Source: Pseudopithomyces maydicus
Lineage: Eukaryota; Ascomycota; Dothideomycetes; Pleosporales; Didymosphaeriaceae
Length of the DNA stretch: 64,000 nucleotides
Direction: 5' to 3'
NCBI GenBank assembly: GCA_026873275.1
Contig: JANTUC010000013.1
Location: 434,001 to 498,000, forward strand
The stretch's first letter is position 1. Every line of letters starts with the position of its first letter. This document shows, one piece after another, positions 1-8,978 of this stretch. Under the pieces are notes generated by a model that saw only the letters and a program-made list of their open reading frames with translations, was not told the origin of the DNA and did not search any database. Both the position numbers and the translations under genes were made by a program.

Positions 1-1
1 G

Positions 2-91
2 GCCCAGAGCCCACGACACAAGAAAATGCGTCTCAGCGATCTCGTCGACGAGAGCCGCGCGGGCTCCCCGATCAACGGGCTGACGGAGTGA
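2..91 (+). CDS. C-terminal end of an unidentified protein (partial)
   Basis: The reading frame is open from base 2 to a TGA at 89-91 and gives about 29 residues with the tail RLSDLVDESRAGSPINGLTE. The composition (charged, Ser/Gly/Pro) looks like the disordered tail of a real fungal protein rather than random translation, and the sequence after the stop turns AT-rich and simple, as expected for a 3' UTR. Nothing in this tail identifies the family. The gene starts outside the window. Confidence 0.5.
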   Translation, partial: AQSPRHKKMRLSDLVDESRAGSPINGLTE

Positions 92-2376
92 TATCCGTCG
101 ACGCTGGCAGGCACCCTTGACGCGCTTTCCAATCAATCGGACAATTACAATTACAACCACAACTACTTAACGAAATCTTACGCATGCTTAATCGAATTTT
201 CATCATGGGAGGGCGGGTCGGACTTGATTAGCCGGGAGGGGGTTATGGATGTATGGATGGACGGCTATTTGGGCTGGGCTGGAAGGAACGTACGGACTGA
301 TGGAATGGAAATGGAAATGGAACAGAATCAATGGGCAGACGGACGGACGATAAGTGGCGCCATTTGCAAACGGGCTCCACGTTTATACCACACCAACCAA
401 CCCCCTCCCCTTTTTTTCTCCTTTAGCCTACCTACCTACCTACCTACCTACCTTACTTTACTAGAGAGCTGTGCGTCGACCGCTCAAGAAAAAAACACCC
501 GGGTCCCGCAAGACCAAAACAAACAAACCTAATGTCTCAATACTATATACCACACACTACGATCGCTTTTGTCGGTCGCTGTATTCTAATATCTGCTTTT
601 AATCTTTCTTTTTGCCTTTCGGTTCTTGGTCGTCGTGTGGAGTGGGAGGGGAGAGGTTTTCAAAAACTCCAAGGGAAGCGACTTTGGGAGGGAGAGGTGA
701 TGGTTTTTTTTTTCAACCATGAGGAATGGAAAAGAGAAAAGTTCGGTTTGCTTGGGAGGGAGGAGAGGCAAGGTAGCTTGAATGCGATGGGCTGCTGTGT
801 TTTGTTCGTATTTGTGTCTATATATGTGTGATGGTTGGTTTGGTGACGATATGTGAGGCAATGGGGCTTGAATGCGATGTGCTGCTGCTATATTTGGTTG
901 GTTGTTGTGGTTGTGTTTATTTGGGGTATTATGATTTCATGAAGTGTGAAGCAAGGAGTTGCATTGCTGAAGGGTCATTGTGTCTTGAACGTTTTGATTA
1001 TACCACGAGTGTATGAAATTTGCTATGGATCTAGTACTATGCTTGAGCCATCTAGTCGAGTCGGCTGGATAGGTTGTACAGATGACGTCGGTTGTCAGAC
1101 TGGACGTAACATTTTGGGTGCACGCGTCTGCAATTCTCTAGCCTGAGTTGTCGAAAGTCTCCTTCTATGACTGAATGGAAGAAATATAGGGGTGCGATAT
1201 GATAGGGGGTAAGGCAAGTTTGGCTCGTAGATTCTTAGAAAATGCAAAGCGTCACTTTCGTACCGGGTGGGGTGGAATAAAGCAGGTGGTGTAGAAGATC
1301 CAGCTGTTATTCCCCTCTCATGCTTGCGTTGTGACTCGGAAATTCAACTATCCTACGCAGCGCCAGCACCCATACAGACTGGTCGTGCTCTTGGCCTTGC
1401 GGATAAACCCCTCCCCCAGTATGAAGGTTTACTCGGAAGGCACAAAACTGCCCTCGGCGAGGTGAACGCTCAACTGAGACACCTCCCCGACAATCATCGC
1501 AACTATATGATCAAAATCATCAAATGATCAACCTGTCAAAGTCACGAGCCCATGTACGACGTGATAACGGGTGACCCCTGCCGGTACGTATCGCAATTCC
1601 CCGAAGGGACCTGCATGAGACTGTGTGTACGTATCAGGCCATCAGCCAGCAAAGAGGGCACGTCCATCCAATCAGCAACCCACCAGGTGCCCTCTCAGCT
1701 TGCCCTATGCAGCAATTTATTCGTATGCGCGGCAAAGGGGGCACCTCTGTCCAATCAGCACGCCAGGTCGTTGCCCTGCTTGGCCGCAAGCTACGGTGGA
1801 AGTTTATCCCTCGCACGCACGTGTGTGGTGAGCGCGACACGGTTGAGGGGTAGATTGAGTTTGATGAGGTATACGAGAGAAACATCGCCGAAGATTCGTC
1901 TACGGCGCGTGCGACCTGGGAGCGTTCGAAGACTTCTAGAATGGTGTGGTGGGTGGGTGCTAGACCGAGATGGGGCTAGCGCAGGGCGTCAAAAGCAACG
2001 TCCTGCGAGGAGGCTTCGCGACCAGTAGCAGTCATGGCATATATTGCGGTGGAGGGGTAGTTCGTGTTGATTGGTGGTCGGTGCCCTATCTCGGGCTGAC
2101 ACTGGGCCACGTCAGTGACTGTACAGCTGAGTGGAAACTTTAATGTTCACCGGCGAGCGCAGAGCCTCAGCCTGATGCACTGGATTTCTGGAGGTTGGAT
2201 GAGGATGACAGACCTGGGGAATGTAGAGACAGGAGGTGGGTGGATTTGCACGACTAGGAAAGCAAAGAGCGATGAATTAGCAACTACCTAAGGAGTGGAA
2301 GTGTATGATCTACACAAAACGAGTGACAAAATAACACGACATGAACATAAGAAAATCAAACATAGGCTGTCCCAGC
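92..2376. other. Gene-free stretch with simple repeats
   Basis: No ORF here has a recognisable domain or believable codon pattern. It holds a CCTA tetranucleotide run at 427-454, a locally duplicated motif (GCTTGAATGCGATG near 776 and 866), and an imperfect direct repeat near 1649 and 1732. Each copy of that repeat carries a CCAATCAGC box (1668-1676 and 1751-1759). The ORF at 1552-2028 runs through that repeat and is probably not coding. Confidence 0.6.
427..454. repeat. (CCTA)n microsatellite
   Basis: About six tandem copies of CCTA. Related tetranucleotide runs occur at 17683-17700 and 19634-19660. Confidence 0.9.
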
Positions 2377-3259
2377 CTAGAGAATCAAAGCGGACCTTCG
2401 GCGTCTCTCTACCTGAAGAGAAATCCCATGCATCCTGGCCATGTGCTCGCGCACTTTGTCCAGGCGACCATAGGAATAATCGCACGATTCAACCATGCAT
2501 CTAAACCTTTCACCGCCGTGGGCAGTTTTCTTGTGGCGGCGAAACTCAGCAGAGCGACCGAAGGTCCGCTCACATCCGGGTTCATTGCAGGCATGGCGCG
2601 ATCCGGGCGCGTCGGGCGCTGCAAAGGTTTGCTGTAGCGCGGATTGTGTATGGGTCAATTCGGGGGCCGCAGGCGCAATGCGAGCAAACTGCGCTTGCGG
2701 GAGGGGTTCCTTTCGAAACTCCTGGATGGCGAATTTGTTGGCTGAGAATTCGTTCAATGGGTATTGTGAGGTGGAGTAATATCCTTGGAGTCCTGGCTTC
2801 AAGTTCGAGATTCCGCCCATCCATTCTTGTTGAAAGTCCTGGGTAGCGAAGTTGTAGATTGGGAAATCGTTCAGTGGGTATTGTGAGATGGATTCATATC
2901 CTTGGGGTTCGGGTTCTGTGTTCGTAAATCCACCAACCCATACATTCGATCCGACATTTGTCGCGGAAGCAGAGCCAGTAGGCTGTGTATCTGCGCAAAA
3001 GGCGGATTGAAAGGCTGGATTGTAGACAGAATGACAAGCCCCTCCTGAATGATAATTGGCCAGGTTCGGGACATGGGTGATGTGGGACATCAAAGGTAAT
3101 TGGCCAGCCTGCATAGGATGATATCCAGGGACAGGTACAGGGATGTCATAGGGCACTGAAGCTGTAGGTGTTTGCAAGTTCCCAATCCCTAAAAAGGCAT
3201 AACTGCATGATGTTAAAAAAAAACTCACGTAACATCCAGCTCTTGGAGGCTCTCTTCAT
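2377..3259 (-). CDS. C2H2 zinc-finger protein, putative transcription factor
   Basis: A predicted protein of 280 residues from two exons. Exon 1 is 3259-3229 (MKRASKSWML), the intron is 3228-3189 (GTGAGT...TTTAG, only 40 nt) and exon 2 is 3188-2377. The spliced frame is preferred because reading through the intron gives an odd hydrophobic start (MSFFLTSC). Two adjacent zinc fingers lie near the C-terminus: the first has C-x4-C (CNEPGC) and ends HKKTAH, the second has CMVESC and ends HMARMH. They are followed by a basic tail. The N-terminal two thirds is Pro/Tyr/Gln-rich and contains two tandem 39-residue units beginning GGFTNTEPEPQGY and GGISNLKPGLQGY. The gene is divergent from the C2H2-ankyrin gene downstream on the + strand. 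Nuclear DNA binding is inferred from the fingers; the target is unknown. Confidence 0.75.
2701..2934 (-). repeat. In-frame 117-bp tandem duplication inside the C2H2 gene
   Basis: Unit 1 is 2934-2818 and unit 2 is 2817-2701, each encoding 39 residues. They share the pattern GG.(T/S)N..P..QGY.S.SQYPLN(D/E)F...FA.Q(D/E)F. The units are directly abutting and of equal length, with clear divergence at the protein level. Confidence 0.85.
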
Positions 3260-3794
3260 GGTCTTTGTTATTTCCAAGAGGTGTCTTCATATCTCTATGA
3301 TAGTCGTAAGAGTGTCCTCTCGTAAAAGTCGTGGAAAATGACAGTCCTGAAATGTGACGAAAAGAAGCTTTCCAGAAGATAGTTCGCAGCTGTGAGAAGG
3401 GAGTTAGGATAGTGCGACGCAGTATTGAAATTCAGTCGTGGATGACAAGAGAATTCGAAAATCTACAGAAATACTTCCAGGATGGCGGATACTTATTAGA
3501 ATACCAGGTGGAACCAATGCCTGTACTAATTCGGTATGGTCTGACGCCCTGTTGGTGAAAAGACAGCGAATCATTCTTCCTCTAAGCGCCCCATCCACAT
3601 ACAGTATAGCGTCTCTGTTTCCAAGACCTCTGAGGCTCGTTAGTCTTAGGAAGCAGTCACATTTAGTGATATTATATATAGGGCTCAATGCCACAGGCTT
3701 CAACACTGAGTAATTTCCGTATCAATTTCACCACCCGTTTTTCGCCATTTCTGGTTACTTTTGAAGCCACCCCGCCCCGTAAACAAATATCGCG
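3260..3794. promoter_or_regulatory. Shared intergenic region of two divergent C2H2 genes
   Basis: The 535 bp between the two divergent start codons contain no plausible ORF and must hold the promoters of both genes. No specific box could be assigned with confidence. A TATATATA-like stretch at about 3672-3679 could serve the + strand gene. Confidence 0.4.
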
Positions 3795-6025
3795 ATGGGG
3801 GAGATGTCGCAAATCAATAGTTATGGAGATTGCAATGGAGAGATATTCCAATGCCGGGACTGCGTCAAAGCATTTACCGAGCGAAGGAGGTATAAGTAAG
3901 AATGATGCCCATGTTTTTGTTTTTGTTTTTGTGAGCTGACATAAACCGCCGAAGTCAACATCTCAAAACACATACTAAACCCTTCAGATGTGAGATTTGC
4001 CCAAAAGGCTTCGCCCTACGATCGGATCTTGCCAGACATGGGAGGACACGCCACCGTGTCGCACAACCGCGCCATCCTTGCCCTGTTACCGGTTGCGTTT
4101 TCAGCACGACACGGAAAGATAACATAAATCAACATATACGGAAACTTCATGGATCTAAACCATTACCTCACTCGGCACAGACGACGTCAGACGAACAGAC
4201 AGCTAGCTCCCAGCATTCACCAGTGAAATCTACATGTCAGAGTGAAACTACCTCTTTTCGGTCCAACGGTCTGTCTGTGGATCCCTTTCCCACTATTTTC
4301 GCTGCCGCTAGTGCTGGAAACGTAACATTATTGGAACAACTGCACCAGATAGGCACAGATATGCATGCTGTCGCAGATGATGGATGTAATGTGTTGCATG
4401 CTGCAGCCAGGGCTGGGAACGAGCAAGCAACAAAATATCTACTAGAACAAGGTGTACCATCTGACTTGGAGAACAAGAAAGGCCGATTGCCAGTGCATGA
4501 GGCAGTGTTCTCAGGGAACTTGGAGACATTCCAACTCTTCCTTCGGAACGAAAGCAGGGATCTTCACACACGAAAGTCACTTACTCTTGTTCGTTGGAGC
4601 CTAGGATCTGGTGATCACGGAATGATCAAGGCATGTATCGACCATTATGGATCGCACGTCATCAACGATAGATACTATGAAATTCTTCATTTCGCCGCGC
4701 GACTGGAGGACACGTCGGCCATGAGGTTCATGCTTTCTCAACAGGACCTCAATCTGAATTTGAGAAACCAGAGGGGCTATACGCCAATTCGTATTGCGCT
4801 AAGCAATAAAAACACAGATATCTGGCGGCTCTTGATTTCTCATCCAGATACAGATATCAATAAAAGTGGTTGTGGAATGACACCCATGGAAATTGCGATC
4901 AAAAAGGATAACAAAGAGGTCTTGAAGGCACTACTCGCAGATAAACGTATACAGCCAGCATTCCAGCGTTTTTGGATGACACAAGAGCTACGTATGTGCT
5001 TAATTTTCAACCGATATGAGATGGGAACAGCACTCATTGAAAGATTTTGGTCAGGAGAAAAGGGTGCCACCTATCATCTTCTCTGTGCATCCATTCACGG
5101 AGAAGAAGAGAAAATAGTCGAGCTATTGTCAAGAGAAAGTGTCATTGCCTCTACAGAACAAAAGATTCCCAGCTTGAATCCTTTCAACTGGGCTGTGGCA
5201 ATGGGCCATTTTGGTGTCGCCAAGCTGCTTTTGGAAAATCTGGACATCGATGTCAACTCAGGCAAAGAATACGCTTTCCTCCCATTAGACGTTGCTTCAC
5301 GCAATGGTAATAGAGAAATTGTGCAATTGTTGCTCGGCCATGCCAGTACCGATTGTAGCATAAGCAGGGCTCTTTCCCGAGCAACACAAAGCAATCACAT
5401 TGACATAGTTAGAATTCTCCTACTTCGTTCCGACATCAATACAGAGCTCGGTTACCCCTTATTTGACGCCATAGAGAATGGGAACTTTCAGATAGCAGAG
5501 CTGTTGTTAGGCGATTCGAGAATCGATGTTAACGCAAGACCCAGTTATTGGATGGACACACCGCTGATGTGCTCTGTCAGAAAGAACGATATTGAAATGG
5601 TTCGACTAATCTGTGCTCATAGAGACTCTTCGCAAGTTCGTGTCAACGACACAAGAGGATACCGCAACGACACTGCACTCCATATTGCTCTGGAGAGTAA
5701 CTATGTCAAAATAGCCGAGTTTCTTAGGACTCAAGGTGCGAAGACCTGGAAGGATCTGAAAGAGTCTCCTGCATCTTCACAAGACAATACACAAATGCCG
5801 CAAATTGAGGATGCGGTAGTCCAAACTCAAGACCACATCTCGAGATCCATCGACATTAATGACCCCGAGGTTTTTGCTTATGGTTCTACATTTTTCGATG
5901 AGGCTTTCGTACAAGATGGGGCTGATTTGGAGGACTTTCTTTCAGAGATGGAGGATAGCGACATGCAGTATCAGTTCGAAGAGAAAGACGTGTTCATGGA
6001 TGATCCTGACAGTTTGAGATATTGA
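3795..6025 (+). CDS. C2H2 zinc-finger and ankyrin-repeat fusion protein
   Basis: A predicted protein of 723 residues. Exon 1 is 3795-3895, the intron 3896-3954 (GTAAGA...CTGAC...AAG) and exon 2 3955-6025. The splice choice is supported by the first finger, which becomes canonical only when joined here (CRDC, 12 residues, H-x3-H). Three C2H2 fingers follow in order at about residues 18-105: CRDC...HLKTH, CEIC...HGRTRH and CPVTGC...HIRKLH. Residues about 143-635 form a long ankyrin array with typical pieces such as GCNVLHAAARAGNEQATKYL, RGYTPIRIALSNKN and NDTALHIALESNYVKIAEFL. The C-terminal 90 residues are acidic (DLEDFLSEMEDSD), like an activation region. An in-frame stop just upstream at 3780-3782 fixes the start. 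Fingers suggest DNA binding and ankyrins suggest protein partners; the function is otherwise unknown. Confidence 0.85.
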
Positions 6026-6610
6026 TTCGGAGGGGAAAGGAAGTTTCCAGGCGGTTCTTTACTCGTACTTTACAACAGATTGCTTTCCTTTGTACTTGAT
6101 TCTAGTTGCTCGTGGTGTTAAAATAATTTTTTTATAGATGTTGTTCAGTATATGTGATCTACAAATTCCTGCATTCAAGTCCACCCCGTTCAGGTGAAAA
6201 CTACCTCGAAAGCTCCAACCATTGAAATCGTGGCTCTCGAAATTGCAAGTGGCGGTAGACTAATGTGAAGTAGCCATCAGCGAAGAACAACTAAAAACGA
6301 TTGAGCAGAAGTTTCGGATGGTATGGGATGTGCTTATTGTCGGTTCACCACTGGCTGCAATTCCTTGAGTAAAACTTTGCGATGACAGAGGTATCCTCCA
6401 CGATTGTTATGTCAAGAATGAGTTAGCCATGATTAAACTACCAGAATTCGAAGCCCCTAGACGATGTGGGGGCAAATGACTGCTGACCGGTGTCCTCCTA
6501 CTCTGGATGGTGCCCCGTCACAAACCGAACCCTCAGTACAAGCATCAGAGCCAAAACTTCCTAGCCTATACCACTAACATCTCCTATCTAACAAAACACC
6601 ACACCCCACC
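6026..6610. other. Intergenic between convergent genes
   Basis: This AT-rich 3' flank lies between the C2H2-ankyrin gene and the carboxylesterase, which point towards each other. I see no gene, repeat or clear signal in it. Confidence 0.6.
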
Positions 6611-8273
6611 TCACGCATCCGCCAAATCCACCACCGTCCCCTCCTCCGGCACCACCTCAGCCGCCCTAATCACGGGCCCCAACCGCCTACACCTCTCCTC
6701 GAACCCCTCCCCCTCCACCTCCTCCACGCTCCCCATCCTCGACCCCACCGCCCCCGTAATATGCAACGTCCTCCCACCCACGCCCCTATCCCACCTCGGC
6801 GCTCCCACCACCCTCTTCACATTCGGATCCAAGTGCCTCACAAAACTAACCATGTACCCCTGCATAAGCGGGACGATCCCCTCGTTGACACCCCCAGGCA
6901 GATAGCTCTTAATCGGATTCCCATCCGTGTTGTTCGGACCCCATATGGCGTCCCGCTCCGCGGTGTGGAACACCCCCTCGCCGCTCGCCTCGTCCGCCGG
7001 GTCCTTCACGTCGTAGTTGTAGATCCAGGAGGATGTGCCGGCGAGGATGCGCGTCGGGCACTTGAACGCGATGTCGCCGTAGGCGTTGCTGGCGGCGCGC
7101 CAGTAGGGGCCGGCGTTGGGGAAGGAGGGTTGGGGGCCCGAGGCGTAGATGGAGAGGAGGGCGTCGAGGGCGGAAGCGGAGAGGAAGGGGAGGGCCGAGG
7201 AGAAGAGGGCGCGGAAGTAGGCCGGGGAGGGGAGCGAGGGGGGATGAAGTCGGTGCCTTCGTTGGCGGTGGTGCCGAAGATGGTGGGGTGGGTGCGGAGG
7301 GTTTGCGCGTAGATTTTGTTGAGAAGGATGCGTGAGGGGATGATTTCGGGGTCGAAGGTGGGTTGGAATCTGGGGGTGTTAGGCGTGTTGGTTGTACTAG
7401 GGGGAGGGGTGACTTACTTGCAGCTGGCGGTTTGCAATGCCGTTCCGTTCACGCTTCTCAAGCATTTCAATGCTTCCGGCCCAGACGTACTCTCACATCC
7501 AACCGCCTTCGCCAAACACGCAAACTTGTTCTGAACCACCTCCTTCGTATCCAACTGAATCACCCCGGCCGACTCGGCAAACACCCCCTTGAACATCTTC
7601 TTCTTATCCTTAATCGCCGGCGTCGCCATCAAGATAGCAAGCGACATGGCGCCCGCCGACGCCCCGTTCAAAACCACATGATCTGGGTCCCCCCAAACTT
7701 CTTGATATTCCTCCTCGTCCACTCCAACGCCTTGATCTGATCCCTAATCCCATTATTCGCATCCCCATCGCTCCTCACCTCCTCCCCATTCAACCACCCC
7801 CAGGACCCGACCCGGTAATTGATCGTCACAACCACCATATCCCCCTTCCGTGCCAAATCGCTCCCATTGAAGTTCGCCCCCGAGTTACTCGCAAACGCGC
7901 CACCCTGCACGTAGAACATGACCGGCAACTTGCTCTTCTCCTTCGCGCCGCTCGGCGCAAAGACATTAACAAACAGGCAGTCCTCCCCCACCGTAAACCT
8001 CGTGGTTGGTTTATTCGTCCAATCATCCGGGCTCTGCGCAATGCAAATGTTGCCGAACTTGGACGCATCTTGGACGCCCCGCGTGGCATGCGGATCGGCC
8101 GGTGCCCTGAAGCGCAGATCCCCCAGCGGCGGCGCCGCATACCGCATGCCGAGCCACTGGGTGGTGCCATCGCCGACGACGCGCCCGGCGTACTTGGAGT
8201 AGCCCAGGTCGACGACTCTTTCGACGGCGGCGACGAGCGAGGTGCCAAGCGCGAGGGTCGCGAGGACCTTCAT
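6611..8273 (-). CDS. Type B carboxylesterase, secreted (two frameshifts)
   Basis: The start MKVLATLALGTSLVAAVE is a signal peptide, so the enzyme is probably secreted and hydrolyses esters. Family marks in order are GMRYAAPPLGDLRFRAP, the motif EDCLFVNVFAP, an oxyanion-hole region VQGGAF, the nucleophile elbow G-A-S-A-G (Ser in GASAGAMS), the acid in TTANEGTDF and the His in VFHTAERD. An intron lies at 7417-7370 (GTAAGT...CCCAG). The frame is lost twice: at the run at 7689-7694 (inside FGG/DPDHV) and at the run at 7238-7243 (inside FIP/SLPSPAYF). Both fit loss of one base from a homopolymer, and allowing for them gives about 538 residues, normal for the family. It is either an assembly error or a recent pseudogene. 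Confidence 0.8.
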
Positions 8274-8503
8274 GATGCCGGATGCAACCTCTGGTGCGAT
8301 GCGGTGCGATGCGACGTACGTCGAGAGTGTGCAGGGGCAAGGCTACCCTGTTAGTTCTCGGGGGGGTGATCAGAAAAAGAGGAGACGGGGTGGATGCGTA
8401 GGTAGGGTTTGTGAGCATTCTCGTGTATTATTAGTACTTCTTCTGTACGAAGTAGTTAGGGAAGAGGACTGTAAGGCTAGCTAGGGATGGCATCCTGCAT
8501 CCC

Positions 8504-8701
8504 CTATAATTGCACCAATAGTCCGGTATTTGATCCGCCCTGCTTCGTATGCACCACGAATGTGGAATAGAGTAGTATGCCTCCTACGAGAAGCGCAAAT
8601 GTAGTTGTGAGGTAAAGGTTCGTCGGTCCTAGATTCCTGGTGTTCCTCCGGCTAAACGGAAGAGGTTGGTCGGTCTGACTAGGCCCGTGGAAACTAAACA
8701 T
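8504..8701 (-). CDS. Possible small single-pass membrane protein
   Basis: A 65-residue ORF. The N-terminal half is polar and basic (RRNTRN) and is followed by a clear hydrophobic segment, LYLTTTFALLVGGILLYSTF, then a short tail. An alternative start with a 34-nt intron (ATGCTTAG/GTATG...TTTAG) joins in the same frame and gives MLSFHG instead of MFSFHG, but 34 nt is very short for an intron. I do not recognise a family. It could be a mitochondrial inner-membrane small protein, or not coding at all. Confidence 0.35.
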   Translation of the reverse strand: MFSFHGPSQTDQPLPFSRRNTRNLGPTNLYLTTTFALLVGGILLYSTFVVHTKQGGSNTGLLVQL

Positions 8702-8978
8702 TCAAAAGTACGAGAATAGGATCATACCTAAGCATTGAGTTGTGCGCTAAAAAGCTGCTTGAGAACATCGCTAAAATTATTTACTGTTATCGATTCAACA
8801 TATGTTAAGGGTATATACATAATAAGAAAGACTCCCAGCCAAGCTCTATGTAAAACCAGACACCGATTGAAGAGAGGACGCCGTGGGGTATTCTAATTTG
8901 GGTTAATAACAGTGTATCTACGCTTATTAAAAAAGTGTATTCGCAGCCAGAGAGGAGTAGTATGATAGGGGAAATAGT

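Noticed and set aside
1552..2028. 158-codon ORF
   Set aside because: It overlaps the CCAAT-containing imperfect repeat, has overlapping rivals in other frames and no recognisable domain.
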